This document shows, piece after piece, positions 50,458-62,384 of a stretch of DNA of 64,000 nucleotides; the first letter of the stretch is position 1, and each line of letters begins with the position of its first letter. Under the pieces are notes generated by a model. That model did not search any database. It saw only the letters and a list, made by a program, of their open reading frames with translations, and was not told the DNA's origin. The position numbers were made by a program, and so were the translations under genes. This DNA is from a bacterium (GTDB taxonomy: Bacteria > Hydrothermota > Tepidihabitantia > Tepidihabitantales > Tepidihabitantaceae). The stretch is from the NCBI GenBank assembly GCA_035505375.1, contig DATJQV010000066.1, forward strand, positions 1 to 64,000, written 5' to 3'.

Positions 50458-52722
50458 TTACCTCCTGGTCTTTATGATTTTCGTTGTGCTTCTGCCTTCC
50501 TCCGTTTTGACCATGACCAGATACGCGCCGTCAGGCGCACTCGTCAGGTCCACAGACACGGTCCCTTTCGCGGAGCCGGTCTTCCTCCGCACTAGATTCC
50601 CTGCTACATCATACACCTCCAGCTCCATGGTCCTCACCGGCATGCTCGCGGTTACGAGAACCGGACCCCGAGTAACGCTGGGCGCGACTTGGACGCGATT
50701 CAGCGTGGACTGTCTCGCCGGCTCACTGATGCCGCTCAGTAACGTCTCCACGATGCACACCCCGCCGTCATCGCAAGCCAAGTAGAGATATGGGGCCACC
50801 CAGGTCAGCCGTTTGACGGCCAGGGACGGCGGCTTCCAGCGCGTCCCGACTTCGCGCGGATTCCTGGGGTCGGCTACGCTCACGAACTTGATAGACGTAC
50901 CGCCTATGTAGGCGATTGTATCTATGACCTCAATGTCTTCATTGAACACTGCATAATGTTGCCCGCCTGAGAAATCAAGGCCGCCTAGTCGTACGGGTGC
51001 GGCCGGGTTAGCGACGCTGAAAACAAACATGGAGTCGTAATCCATCGCGAGATAGGCGAGTGTATCTCTGACGTACACGCCGGTAAGCGGCATCGGGAAG
51101 CACCCGACCGATTCCGGATGAGTGGGGTCGCTCACATCGATGATCGGCGACGGCCAGCTTCCCACGTAGGCCAGTGTATCCTGCAGGAACAGATCCACCG
51201 AGGCATCTGGAAGTCTACATGTCCCCACTTCGACGGGCACGGGCGGGCGGGCGACGTTGATTACGTCGAACCGGCTATATTGGACCGCGTAGACAAAACT
51301 GTCCCGTAGCACCATGGCCAGAGGTTCTTCGTCAGGAGGAATGCAGGCTCCGAGAGGCTGTGGCTGGGCAGGGTTCGATAGGCCGTAGGTGCGGAAGTAC
51401 GGGAAGTAAAAGCAAGCGTACATGATGCTGTCGCGAGCCGTGACCGAGTAGCTCATAAGTCCTTCGTAGAACGTATCGACCGCTCCCACTTCGGCGAGTT
51501 TTGACAGGTCAGACATGTCGAGTATCCGTATTCCGGCCATGAAGTCGGCCACGTAGCAGTAGTGCCCGTCAACCGCCACGTCCTCCGCTGAAGCAGCGTG
51601 CATGACAATGGTATCCAGCACGGGGTTGTTCAAGTTGGCAACATTGACAATGGCAAGGCCACCGTACTCGCCGGCCACCAGCGCGCGGTCCAGCCCGGCG
51701 TTCTCCCATACACCATACGGATACCTGGTCGTGGTCCGGCACGAATCAATGAACGCCGGGTGCGAGCTGTCGGCAATGCTCAGTATCTGGAACGGCAGCG
51801 GTTCCTCCGTGCCCTTGTCACCGCCCGAAACGAAGGCCAGCGGACCGTCAAGGAAAATATCGTAGCCGCCGAGGTCGTTTAGCCTGGCCAGAAGGCGCGG
51901 CGAGCTCGGTATCGAGATGTCCAGCGTGATGAAGCGGGTTGGGTACGGGTAACCGGCTTCCTCGTAGCTTGCACAAACGAGGCTACCACGGGCCGTGGCG
52001 GTAAGCGTGTAGCCGCAGGGATAGGTGCTGACCTCGTGCGGGCCGGCCGGGTTTGATACGTCAACGAATGCGAAACCTCCGCTCTGGCACACGACCACCA
52101 TGTTGCCCGAGCCGGTCGTGACTGAGCCCGATTCAATGCATGAACCCAGCTCGCGCAAGTTGGCTGAGTTGGCAATGCTGAGACAATGGAACGTGTCGCT
52201 GCGGATGTAGAAGAGGAACGTGTCCCGTATCCAGAAGTCACCGACCGGAGCCTGCAACACTCCCCGCTTGGCCGGCTGCGTCGGGTCGGATACGTTCCAG
52301 ACCTCAAGGTCGGCGTTGCTGCTGGTATAGAGCAGAGAATCTTCAAGATAAGACTGCGCCGTGAGCGACGGGAACTGAATCTCAGATAGCACCTGCGGGC
52401 TGTCCGGCTTGGCGAAGTTGAGCAGCGCCACCTCGCTGCCCAGCGTCAGCACGACCAGCGTCTCCTTCCCCGTGACCTCCGCCGCCGGCCCACGACCCCA
52501 CTTGCCGACTAGTTTCAACCCCGAGTCGCCTGCCGTTGGTCCGGCATTCGTCATTCGGACTTCGGAATTCGTCATTCCCCTGGAGTGCATCCACTCCATC
52601 CTCATCTTCGGCGGAATCCTGCGCAGCGAGTCTCGGAACGCCAGTTCGCCTCGCATCGGCGACGTCGCAACCGCGAACACAACAAATCCCAACCCCAAGA
52701 GAAGAACAAATGTCCTTTTCAT
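50458..52722 (-). CDS. Secreted LVIVD-repeat propeller with T9SS sorting domain
   Basis: A 754-aa protein: signal peptide MKRTFVLLLGLGFVVFAVA, a heptamer-encoded linker (RGMTNSEVRMTNAG, 52545-52579), then many 40-45-aa LVIVD-type repeats (AFVDVSNPAGPHEVSTY, LAIVNVANLNNPVLDTI, RILDMSDLSKLAEVG) predicting a large propeller. A sorting domain closes it (MELEVYDVAGNLVRRKTG, DGAYLVMVK). It ends in TAA, which overlaps the ribosome-binding site of the next gene. A leaderless promoter lies directly upstream. Confidence 0.82.
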   Translation of the reverse strand: MKRTFVLLLGLGFVVFAVATSPMRGELAFRDSLRRIPPKMRMEWMHSRGMTNSEVRMTNAGPTAGDSGLKLVGKWGRGPAAEVTGKETLVVLTLGSEVALLNFAKPDSPQVLSEIQFPSLTAQSYLEDSLLYTSSNADLEVWNVSDPTQPAKRGVLQAPVGDFWIRDTFLFYIRSDTFHCLSIANSANLRELGSCIESGSVTTGSGNMVVVCQSGGFAFVDVSNPAGPHEVSTYPCGYTLTATARGSLVCASYEEAGYPYPTRFITLDISIPSSPRLLARLNDLGGYDIFLDGPLAFVSGGDKGTEEPLPFQILSIADSSHPAFIDSCRTTTRYPYGVWENAGLDRALVAGEYGGLAIVNVANLNNPVLDTIVMHAASAEDVAVDGHYCYVADFMAGIRILDMSDLSKLAEVGAVDTFYEGLMSYSVTARDSIMYACFYFPYFRTYGLSNPAQPQPLGACIPPDEEPLAMVLRDSFVYAVQYSRFDVINVARPPVPVEVGTCRLPDASVDLFLQDTLAYVGSWPSPIIDVSDPTHPESVGCFPMPLTGVYVRDTLAYLAMDYDSMFVFSVANPAAPVRLGGLDFSGGQHYAVFNEDIEVIDTIAYIGGTSIKFVSVADPRNPREVGTRWKPPSLAVKRLTWVAPYLYLACDDGGVCIVETLLSGISEPARQSTLNRVQVAPSVTRGPVLVTASMPVRTMELEVYDVAGNLVRRKTGSAKGTVSVDLTSAPDGAYLVMVKTEEGRSTTKIIKTRR
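52545..52579. repeat. Heptanucleotide repeat in secreted-protein N-terminus
   Basis: Units CATTCGT, CATTCGG, ACTTCGG, AATTCGT, CATTCCC in frame, encoding the linker after the signal peptide. Confidence 0.85.
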
Positions 52723-52728
52723 AGGACT

Positions 52729-52756
52729 ATTTTAGTCCTAACCCCTCCAAGGTCAA
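52729..52756 (-). promoter_or_regulatory. Leaderless promoter of LVIVD-repeat gene
   Basis: Minus strand: TTGACC (52751-52756), a 16-base spacer and TAAAAT (52729-52734), then 6 bases to the ATG at 52722. A perfect palindrome AGGACTA-TTT-TAGTCCT (52723-52739) covers the -10 and the presumed start site and could be an operator. Confidence 0.6.
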
Positions 52757-53011
52757 ACCGCCATCGCCTGCATCCGCGAATGCACCCGCCCAAGGGATTC
52801 CTGCCCCGCTGCCCGCCATTGGAAGGACAGCCCGCTGCCAACGGCCTTTGCTGCAAGACAGAGCGTCATTGACGCGAGAAGTCTCGGTCCTAAGCGTCGC
52901 CCCAGTCGCATCGGTCTAGAACCACATGTCTTTCTGTCAAGCCCAGAGAAGAGCTGGTGCAACCAATCCTCACGATACGAAACAGCGTCCGTGCCGGGCG
53001 CAAGAAGAGTA

Positions 53012-53035
53012 CGGCGGGGAGTCGCCTCCCCGCCG
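53012..53035 (-). terminator. Terminator hairpin
   Basis: CGGCGGGGAG pairs with CTCCCCGCCG around TCGC, about 20 bases after the stop at 53056. The 3' sequence is nearly the same as after the paralogue at 19661. Confidence 0.75.
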
Positions 53036-53055
53036 CTGTGTGTAGAGTTACTCGC

Positions 53056-54909
53056 CTAGTGCGTGACGATGACTTTGGCGACAGGCGCCTCGGTCCCGGC
53101 GATGCGGGCGAAGTAGATGCCGTCCGCCAGCCGTTTCCCGTCAAGCATGGCCCGTCCGCGGTTGATGGCCAGCGTCCGCACGATGCTGCCGGTAGCATCG
53201 TAGATTTCGAACGCCTTCTCGCGTCCGGTCGGGTTGAGCAGCCGGATGGAGGTCATACCGCCGAAGGGGTTCGGGCTGACGTCGATCCGTGCCGGAACCT
53301 TCATCGGAGCCGGATCCGTCGTCTCGAAGATGCCGACCGGACCGGATATCGTGGCGTTCATCATTACGTCACGCAGGTTCTGGTCGGGGTCCGGCGCCCA
53401 CGTGCCGGACAGGCATTCCCACTTCTGGTACGAAAGCGGCGGCACCGAGTCCGTGCCGAACGTCGGTTCGCTGTCCACGGTCGAGACCGCACCGACGTAG
53501 AACGCGCCACTGTTGATGACCACCGAGTGGGATGGAGTCACCGTGTACCACTGCTGCGTAGATACGCTGACGAGCGAGTCGTAGAGCGTGTCGCCCGGTA
53601 TGCCGCCCGGGCCGTTGTCGGCGAAAATGCCCACGAACGTATTCGCAGCCGCGGCCCGCTCAGCCAGGTAGACCCGCGCGCTCTGTACCGTGCAGGGATA
53701 CACCGGCGGCACGAAGCGGTTGGCCCAGCCGTTGTGCGCGTAGAAGAAGTACCACATGTTGCCCGCGGTGCCGTTGTCATAGGTGAGAAGCGCCGGCATC
53801 GTGACGACGTGAAGCTCAATCGTCGCGGTATCGTTCGAAGGTGCCATGTCCCCGGTCAGCTTCGTGAATATCTTGATAATGTAGGTGCCGTTCGTGCTCG
53901 GACGCCAGGCGTTGCCGAGCAGCAGAGATTCGGCAATGCCCGGGTTGGACGGCGAAGCCCAGATCGAGTCAGAGAAGAGAGCCGCGCCGCCGCTCTGCCT
54001 CGTGACCTTGAAGTAGGTCTGGTACCCGGCTTCGGCCTGGTTGCCGTAGTTCTCTACGACTGCCCAGAACGACAGCGGCCGGCCGTTGACCGTAAACATG
54101 CCGCCGCTGCGGTCATTCATCGCGTTGCGGACGCCAACGTCGTGAATGTGCAGGGTGGTGGACTCGGGCGGGAAGAAACGGACCGCCAGGCTGTCGTGGA
54201 TGGCGTTGGCCACCGGGGTCGTGCCGTGCAGATAGTTAAGGCCGATGGCGCCCGTGAAGTTCTCGATGCCGACCTGAATGGTCGTGTCAGCCCAGCCGCC
54301 GTACGGAGTGCCGCTCTGCTGCTGGTACTGGCACTTGATCGATGAGTCGGCTTTGGTCAGGATAATCTGGAAGGTGTTGTTGCCGCCGGTGCTCCAGAAT
54401 TTGATACTGTCGTATTCGACGATGAAGCTGTCGCTGTGGTTCGTCCAGTACCAGACTGAGCCGTTAGTAGAGACCGTGTCCGTGCAGTCGAGGTCGGACA
54501 GGAGCGGGGCCACCAGGTTGTTCGGCTTCGCAGTATTCGGAATCCCCTTGAACGGGTAGCGGTCGATGGTTGCGTCGCCGAACGAGATGTAGCCGTTCGA
54601 GCCGACGATGACGGAGTTGACGCGGTACCAGTAGTAAGGGAAGTTGAACCCGATTGAGAACGGCCCCTCGACGTTGTCGTCGAGCAGACCCGTTACCTTG
54701 GTTCCTACGCCCTTGATGCTCTTCCAGCTATAGGTCGGAGCACCCGGGCAGTTCGTATCCGAGTCCAGATACCGGTAGCCGTACGTATCCGGGCCACCGC
54801 CGCCAAGCGGCGCGCGCGGGAAGAAGCCGACTGGCGCCAGCGCATGGGTCGGCGCCGTGCCGGCCGGGCTGAAAGCCACCAGCACAATTGACAGAACGGT
54901 CGCGAACAT
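53056..54909 (-). CDS. Large secreted protein with T9SS sorting domain (paralogue of 17844-19661)
   Basis: A 617-aa protein with signal peptide MFATVLSIVLVAFSPAG, a Pro/Gly stretch and the domain with GFNFPYYWYRVNSVIVGSNGY. A CARDB-like region (FWAVVENYGNQAEAGYQTYFKV) and a sorting domain (VSPNPFGGMTSIRLLNP, EIYDATGSIVRTL, GIYFARIAG, AKVIVTH) follow. It matches the plus-strand gene at 17844 along its whole length, including leader hairpin and terminator. The gap between the copies is 33 kb and they face opposite ways. AAAGGAGG 5 bases before the ATG. Surface role likely. Confidence 0.82.
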   Translation of the reverse strand: MFATVLSIVLVAFSPAGTAPTHALAPVGFFPRAPLGGGGPDTYGYRYLDSDTNCPGAPTYSWKSIKGVGTKVTGLLDDNVEGPFSIGFNFPYYWYRVNSVIVGSNGYISFGDATIDRYPFKGIPNTAKPNNLVAPLLSDLDCTDTVSTNGSVWYWTNHSDSFIVEYDSIKFWSTGGNNTFQIILTKADSSIKCQYQQQSGTPYGGWADTTIQVGIENFTGAIGLNYLHGTTPVANAIHDSLAVRFFPPESTTLHIHDVGVRNAMNDRSGGMFTVNGRPLSFWAVVENYGNQAEAGYQTYFKVTRQSGGAALFSDSIWASPSNPGIAESLLLGNAWRPSTNGTYIIKIFTKLTGDMAPSNDTATIELHVVTMPALLTYDNGTAGNMWYFFYAHNGWANRFVPPVYPCTVQSARVYLAERAAAANTFVGIFADNGPGGIPGDTLYDSLVSVSTQQWYTVTPSHSVVINSGAFYVGAVSTVDSEPTFGTDSVPPLSYQKWECLSGTWAPDPDQNLRDVMMNATISGPVGIFETTDPAPMKVPARIDVSPNPFGGMTSIRLLNPTGREKAFEIYDATGSIVRTLAINRGRAMLDGKRLADGIYFARIAGTEAPVAKVIVTH

Positions 54910-54923
54910 CAGTCCTCCTTTGG

Positions 54924-54943
54924 GGCCCTGACTGGACAGAGCC
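54924..54943 (-). promoter_or_regulatory. Leader hairpin directly before ribosome-binding site
   Basis: Minus strand GGCTCTG pairs with CAGGGCC (one G-U pair), followed by AAAGGAGG. Counterpart of the hairpin at 17811-17830. Confidence 0.55.
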
Positions 54944-55043
54944 GTATTTCTCTTTGTCCTGAAAGCCGTATGACGCCGGGCCGGGACAGCGCAGCGCGGC
55001 CCGGACGACGGTGCAGGTGCCTAGCGGTAACCGCACCGCTGCC

Positions 55044-55071
55044 ATTCTATCTCGATAGCGTCGCCGGTCAA
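55044..55071 (-). promoter_or_regulatory. Promoter of secreted-protein gene
   Basis: Minus strand TTGACC (55066-55071), a 16-base spacer and TAGAAT (55044-55049). A leader of about 128 bases contains the hairpin at 54924-54943. Confidence 0.65.
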
Positions 55072-55159
55072 GAGCACTTTTTCCGCGGCCCTGGACCCGG
55101 AATAGACAGCCACGAAGACAGGAGCGAAACAGACTCCGTGCAGTCAGGGTCTCCAGGCC

Positions 55160-55194
55160 CGAAATCCGAAGCACGAATGACGATTGAGATCCGA
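55160..55194. repeat. Heptanucleotide repeat between divergent genes
   Basis: Units CGAAATC, CGAAGCA, CGAATGA, CGATTGA, GATCCGA in unbroken phase. The rest of the 54910-55296 gap holds the two divergent promoters and nothing else that I can support. Confidence 0.75.
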
Positions 55195-55263
55195 ATTCCT
55201 CATTTGTCTGCATTCGGGCCTAGCTTCGGCTCCGTGTCGTCGCCGGGCATGCGGTCGGCGGAT

Positions 55264-55291
55264 TTGACAGCCCGGCATCGGCGAATATCAT
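55264..55291 (+). promoter_or_regulatory. Leaderless promoter of holA
   Basis: TTGACA (55264-55269), a 16-base spacer and TATCAT (55286-55291), then 5 bases to the GTG at 55297. No ribosome-binding site. Confidence 0.6.
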
Positions 55292-55296
55292 GAGCA

Positions 55297-56391
55297 GTGG
55301 CAGGTTCTTCGGCCGGTTCACCACGCAAACCAGCGCAGGTTCTCGCAGACATCAAACGCGGGAAGTTCGTGCCGGTCTACATCCTGTTCGGGGCGGACTC
55401 AGCGGCGGCCGACGAGCTGCTGCGGGCGCTGAAGGAAGCGCTGGTCCAGCCCGGCATGGAAGCATTCGACTTTGAGTCGGTTCACGCCGGTGAACTGGAG
55501 GTTCCGATTCTGCTGCAGCACGTTCGTCAGCCGCCGGTGGCGTCGAAGCGCAGGCTGGTCGTGGCGCGCGCTATTGAGCAGTTGTCGAAGGGCCGGTCCC
55601 AGAGCGCCGATCGCCAGGCGCCGGGCGCAAAGCGTCAGCCGGCGGGCCAGCTCGGCGAACTGCTGGCCGGACTGGCTGCGCTGCCGAACGAGTGCGCGGT
55701 GGCGCTCACCTGCGACTACAGCGGGCCCATGCAGAAGGCGATTGCCGGAGCGGGCCTCACCAGGTTTGTGGTTGACCTCAGGCAGCCGGACTCGGCCGAG
55801 CTGTCGGCTCTGCTTCACCGCCGGTCCAAGGAACTCGGTATCTCGCTTGAGCCGGGGGCCATGCGGCTGCTGCTGGATGTGTCCGGGGAAGAGACCACGC
55901 TGCTCCTGGGTGAGATCGAGAAACTCGCGACCGCGGTTGAGCCGGGCGACACGATTGCCGAGGATGACGTGCGAAGGCTGGCGGGCCAGTCGCGCGAGTT
56001 CGAACTTAACGAGTATGTCGGACGGGTTGTGCGACGAGACAGCGCCGGCGCGCTGGCAGTGCTCGAGCGTCTGCGCAACTGGGGCGAGGAGCCGGTGAAG
56101 ATCGTCGGATGGCTGGCTGGCGCGTTCCTGGGGCGGTCCGTTGACCGGGACGGCGACAAGCTCATCCGGCTGTGCCTGCTCCAGCTATACGAGATTAACC
56201 GGGATATCATCAGCGGGCACCCGGAGCCGTTCGCGCTGTTGGAGATGTTCACCGTCTGCGCCGCGTGCCCGGAGTCCGAGCGTTACTGCTCGATCTACGC
56301 TGAGGCTCGGCCGCCCGAGTTCTGCCTGAGGCGCAAGGTGCGGCGTGACCGAACTCGCGGCCGGGTGAAGAAAGCCCTGGATGTCAGGTAG
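55297..56391 (+). CDS. holA: HolA, DNA polymerase III subunit delta
   Basis: A 364-aa clamp-loader subunit. N-terminal block FVPVYILFGADSAAADELLRAL, middle domain with LLLDVSGEETTLLLGEIEKLATAV and DVRRLAGQSREFELNEYVGRVVRRD, C-terminal helical collar ending near the stop. The start is GTG at 55297, placed at the predicted transcription start. It precedes leuS by a few bases; holA-leuS adjacency is common in bacteria, although usually in the reverse order. Confidence 0.88.
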   Translation: MAGSSAGSPRKPAQVLADIKRGKFVPVYILFGADSAAADELLRALKEALVQPGMEAFDFESVHAGELEVPILLQHVRQPPVASKRRLVVARAIEQLSKGRSQSADRQAPGAKRQPAGQLGELLAGLAALPNECAVALTCDYSGPMQKAIAGAGLTRFVVDLRQPDSAELSALLHRRSKELGISLEPGAMRLLLDVSGEETTLLLGEIEKLATAVEPGDTIAEDDVRRLAGQSREFELNEYVGRVVRRDSAGALAVLERLRNWGEEPVKIVGWLAGAFLGRSVDRDGDKLIRLCLLQLYEINRDIISGHPEPFALLEMFTVCAACPESERYCSIYAEARPPEFCLRRKVRRDRTRGRVKKALDVR

Positions 56392-56427
56392 CAAGTGAAA
56401 GACCAGGACGGTAGGAGTCATCGGACC

Positions 56428-58947
<2,520 letters not shown>

Positions 58948-58963
58948 CCGTGGCAACCGACCT

Positions 58964-58998
58964 ATTCGCCATTCGCCAATTGCCATTCGTCAATTCCT
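58964..58998. repeat. Heptanucleotide repeat between leuS and guaA
   Basis: Units ATTCGCC, ATTCGCC, AATTGCC, ATTCGTC, AATTCCT, filling the gap and reaching to within one base of the guaA ATG; no ribosome-binding site remains. Confidence 0.85.
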
Positions 58999-58999
58999 G

Positions 59000-60529
59000 A
59001 TGGACCGCGTTCTCGTCCTCGATTTCGGTTCGCAGTACAACCAGCTCATTGCGCGGCGGGTGCGTGAGCTCAAGGTCTACAGCGAAATCGTGCCCCACGA
59101 CATCAAGGCCGAGCAGGTACTCAGTCGTGGTGCAGAAGCGCTGATACTCTCCGGTGGGCCGGCGAGCGTGCGACAGGACCACTCTCCCATGCCTGACCCG
59201 GCGATCTACAACCTCGGCATTCCCATCCTGGGCATCTGCTACGGCATGCAGGCTACCGCTCAGATACTCGGAGGCAAGGTCGCCGGTGGGCACACGCGGG
59301 AGTACGGTCACGCGCAACTGGTACCAACTCGGCCCAGCCGGTTGCTGGTCGGACTGCCGGACCGAACCCAGGCGTGGATGAGCCACGGTGATTCCGTGAC
59401 CGCGTTGCCGCCGGGATTCGTCACCGTCGGGAAAACCTCGAGTGTCGCCTGCGCGGCTTTCGGCGACGAGGCAAGACGGATTTACGGCGTGCAGTTTCAC
59501 CCCGAGGTCGAGCATACCCTGCTGGGCCGACAGATACTGGCCAACTTCCTGTTCAAGATTGCCGGCTGCGAACCGAGCTGGACCATGGGCGCGTTCATCC
59601 GCGACAAGACACGTGAGATACGAAAGCTGGTCGGCAAGGAGCAAGTGCTCTGTGCGGTCTCGGGCGGGGTTGACTCATCGGTCATGGCGGCACTCCTCGC
59701 GCGGGCGGTGGGGCGTAACCTGGTTGCCGTCTTCGTCGACAACGGGCTGCTGCGTAAGAACGAGTCGGAACTGGTGCGGCATTCGCTCGGAGCGCGGCTG
59801 AACCTGGTTGTGGTGGATGCGGGCGAGCGGTTTCTCGCGAAGCTCGCGGGCGTGGCCAGCCCGGAGAAGAAGCGCCGGATTATCGGGCATGAGTTCATCC
59901 GCGTCTTCGAAGAGCAGGCGCTTGAGCACGGGCCCATGCGGTTCCTCGCCCAGGGCACACTCTACCCGGACCTGATCGAGTCGCGTTCCGCGTTCGGCGG
60001 CCCGTCCTCGACAATCAAGACTCACCACAACGTCGGCGGACTGCCGAAGAACATGAAGCTCGAACTGATCGAGCCGCTGCGCGAGCTCTTCAAAGACGAG
60101 GTCCGCGAACTGGGCAGGACATTGCGGCTACCCGCCGCGCTTGTCGGACGGCACCCGTTTCCCGGGCCCGGACTTGCAGTCAGGATTCTCGGCCCGGTCA
60201 CGGCCGAGCGCGCACGGCTCCTGCGCGAGGCCGACGATATCTTCATTTCTGAAATGCGGAAGGCAGATCTCTACGACAAAGTCTGGCAGGCCCTGGTTGT
60301 GCTGCTGCCGGTCCGGTCGGTCGGCGTGATGGGGGACGAGCGGACCTACGAAAACGCGGTGGCGCTGCGCGCGGTTACCTCGACCGATGCGATGACCGCG
60401 GACTGGGCGCGGCTGCCGGACGACTTCCTGGCGCGAGTCTCGAACCGCATCATCAACGAGATACGCGGCATCAACCGCGTTGTCTACGACATCAGCTCTA
60501 AGCCACCGGCAACAATCGAGTGGGAATAG
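59000..60529 (+). CDS. guaA: GuaA, GMP synthase (glutamine-hydrolysing)
   Basis: A 509-aa two-domain enzyme that aminates XMP to GMP. The N-terminal class I amidotransferase has the nucleophile Cys80 (GICYGMQAT) and catalytic His/Glu (QFHPEVEHT). The ATP-pyrophosphatase domain has the P-loop VSGGVDSSV near 220. The C-terminal dimerisation domain is [18 protein letters not shown] onward, ending TIEWE. Full length. Initiation next to a heptamer repeat suggests coupling with leuS. Confidence 0.97.
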   Translation: MDRVLVLDFGSQYNQLIARRVRELKVYSEIVPHDIKAEQVLSRGAEALILSGGPASVRQDHSPMPDPAIYNLGIPILGICYGMQATAQILGGKVAGGHTREYGHAQLVPTRPSRLLVGLPDRTQAWMSHGDSVTALPPGFVTVGKTSSVACAAFGDEARRIYGVQFHPEVEHTLLGRQILANFLFKIAGCEPSWTMGAFIRDKTREIRKLVGKEQVLCAVSGGVDSSVMAALLARAVGRNLVAVFVDNGLLRKNESELVRHSLGARLNLVVVDAGERFLAKLAGVASPEKKRRIIGHEFIRVFEEQALEHGPMRFLAQGTLYPDLIESRSAFGGPSSTIKTHHNVGGLPKNMKLELIEPLRELFKDEVRELGRTLRLPAALVGRHPFPGPGLAVRILGPVTAERARLLREADDIFISEMRKADLYDKVWQALVVLLPVRSVGVMGDERTYENAVALRAVTSTDAMTADWARLPDDFLARVSNRIINEIRGINRVVYDISSKPPATIEWE

Positions 60530-60589
60530 CTCGCAGCTGCAAGAAACGCTGCGAGCTCGAAGTCCGGTCATCGAATGGCCGTGACAGAA

Positions 60590-60612
60590 GCGCCCCTGCA
60601 TTGCAGGGGCGC
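60590..60612. terminator. Bidirectional terminator hairpin
   Basis: Perfect 11-bp palindrome GCGCCCCTGCA / TGCAGGGGCGC around one T, between the convergent guaA and protease genes. Confidence 0.75.
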
Positions 60613-60633
60613 CTGGATTGTCCGCTATCCCTG

Positions 60634-62190
60634 TCAGCGAATTGCTGCGACCTTGCCCGTCATCCTGGTCGAGCCTGACTCCAGCCGGTAGAAGTGGACT
60701 CCGGCGGGGCCGGGCAGCCTGACTGACAGCTCGTTCGGTCCGGATTGGCCCTGCGCCGTCGCTGCCGTCACGGTCCGGCCCATGTTATCGAAGAATGCGA
60801 TCTTCACGGTCCCGGGTCGGGCCAGATTGAAGACTACGTTGGCCGCGCCATTCCGGTAACTCGCCCGGCTGGCTGCAACAACGCCCTCGATCGAGCTACC
60901 CTGGGGCCCGGACGAGAATGGGAGCACGACCTTCTCGTACGCCGCAACGTTGTAGTCCGGAATCGCGACCGACTGCGACGAAGACCCGTATCTGCTGCCG
61001 TACTCGACGGAAAGGAAGTTGATTGTCCCCGTTTTCTTGTCCTTCTTGGTGTCGATGCAGCTCACGAAGACCGTGTCGGTCTTGTCGAAATACGAAGTGC
61101 CGCCGCTCAGGTCGAACACCAGGTTGTGATTCGGGAACGGCTGGTCCGTAATCGTGCCCTGCATGAACCAGAACTGGCGGAAAGTGTAAACCGCCAGCGG
61201 CGCTCGCGGGCTTCCCGCCCCAAACGTGATGCCGATTCGGTCCCGGCAAGGGTGGGTAAGCTTGACTCGCCCCAGCGCGGTCGGATGGTAGTAGAGCCGG
61301 TCGTCGTCATAGTAGACCCAGCCAAGACTCAGACCGGCCTTGACCGTATGGACGGCATAATAGGACATCCAGCAGTAGCCTTTGTTGCCCCAGTCCGTTC
61401 CCCAGGAATTCACGAGCCGGAATGCGCCGGGGCCGTCGGCTGTCTGTTTGTTGTCGTCGTAACCGACGATGCAGATCGCGTGGCTGCCGCGGGACTTGCC
61501 GGTCTTGCCGTGAACCGTATAGACGGTGTCGTAGTTATTGATGTTATCGAAGTTGGCGTAGACGTTGATTCCGAGGACGCAGGTATTATGGGCCGCGACG
61601 AGGTACTTGACTTGAGTGACACCGGGGTCCTCGATCATGCTTATGCACCAGCCCTGTCCGTCCCGACAAGGGATGCCGTTCGCGAAGGCCGATTCGCTGG
61701 GCCACGTCGTATAGTCATTGTCATGATACGGACAGTCGCTCAACATGGACGCGCCCTGGTCGCCAAGCAGTATCATGGCATCCTGGATGTTCGAGCCCGC
61801 GTCGCGCCCGGCATTGATTTGATTGTAGATGAATGACGGGCTGATCTGGTGCCTGGGATCGTCGAGATGCCACGAAGTGTCCTGCAACCCGTAGTAGTGC
61901 TCGATATACTCGACGTGGGTCTTGTCATAGTACCCCTTGGCCCAGGCAACGCACGAGTTCTGCGCGCCCTGGTCGCCGACCGGCGGCATCTCCGCCGTAA
62001 GATCCATAGCGCTCGGCGGGGCCGCGGCCAGCGCGAACCGAGAAGCCGGCATCACCTTGACACCCGGCACGGTAAGCGGGTCCACGAACAGCAGGCCCCC
62101 GGCCGGATGCAGTCTCGGAGATTCGGACAGGCCGGCCCCGGCTGCAAAGAGCACGACCACTGTAACAGCCAGACATACCTTGAGCTTCAT
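60634..62190 (-). CDS. Secreted papain-like (C1) cysteine protease with T9SS-type C-terminus
   Basis: A 518-aa protein: signal peptide MKLKVCLAVTVVVLFAAGAG, short propeptide, then a C1 protease domain with Gln74 and Cys80 (VGDQGAQNSCVAWA), His near 245 (GSHAICIVGYDD) and Asn (RLVNSWGTDWGNKGYCWM). The C-terminal part is a sorting-domain-like sandwich (VKIAFFDNMGRTVTAATA, AGVHFYRLESG). All three catalytic residues are present, so it should be active outside the cell. AAAGGAGG lies 6 bases before the ATG, below a small leader hairpin. Confidence 0.9.
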   Translation of the reverse strand: MKLKVCLAVTVVVLFAAGAGLSESPRLHPAGGLLFVDPLTVPGVKVMPASRFALAAAPPSAMDLTAEMPPVGDQGAQNSCVAWAKGYYDKTHVEYIEHYYGLQDTSWHLDDPRHQISPSFIYNQINAGRDAGSNIQDAMILLGDQGASMLSDCPYHDNDYTTWPSESAFANGIPCRDGQGWCISMIEDPGVTQVKYLVAAHNTCVLGINVYANFDNINNYDTVYTVHGKTGKSRGSHAICIVGYDDNKQTADGPGAFRLVNSWGTDWGNKGYCWMSYYAVHTVKAGLSLGWVYYDDDRLYYHPTALGRVKLTHPCRDRIGITFGAGSPRAPLAVYTFRQFWFMQGTITDQPFPNHNLVFDLSGGTSYFDKTDTVFVSCIDTKKDKKTGTINFLSVEYGSRYGSSSQSVAIPDYNVAAYEKVVLPFSSGPQGSSIEGVVAASRASYRNGAANVVFNLARPGTVKIAFFDNMGRTVTAATAQGQSGPNELSVRLPGPAGVHFYRLESGSTRMTGKVAAIR

Positions 62191-62208
62191 AACTCCTCCT
62201 TTTTGAGT

Positions 62209-62222
62209 GTGCCTTCAGGCAC
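62209..62222 (-). promoter_or_regulatory. Leader hairpin before protease ribosome-binding site
   Basis: GTGCC pairs with GGCAC around a four-base loop, just upstream of AAAAAGGAGGAG. Same position as the hairpins of the two large paralogues. Confidence 0.45.
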
Positions 62223-62238
62223 TGCTCTTGGTCGGGTG

Positions 62239-62267
62239 ATTCTAGTGTTCCACGGCATGGCTGTCAA
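62239..62267 (-). promoter_or_regulatory. Promoter of secreted protease
   Basis: Minus strand TTGACA (62262-62267), a 17-base spacer and TAGAAT (62239-62244). The leader is about 42 bases. Confidence 0.75.
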
Positions 62268-62384
62268 GTGTCGGTAGTCAGCCGTTGGCGCGTCAACTGT
62301 CTGCCGGCGCGTGCTTGGGGCCCGTTCTCGGGCTGTGACGGAGTCGCAGGTGGTGGCCGGGCGTCCTGCGCTTTCGGTCTCGGC

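Noticed and set aside
61021-61050. A second REP-like end (GAAAACGGGGACAAT) inside the protease gene
   Set aside because: No inverted partner nearby; the codons (KKTGTI) fit the protein.
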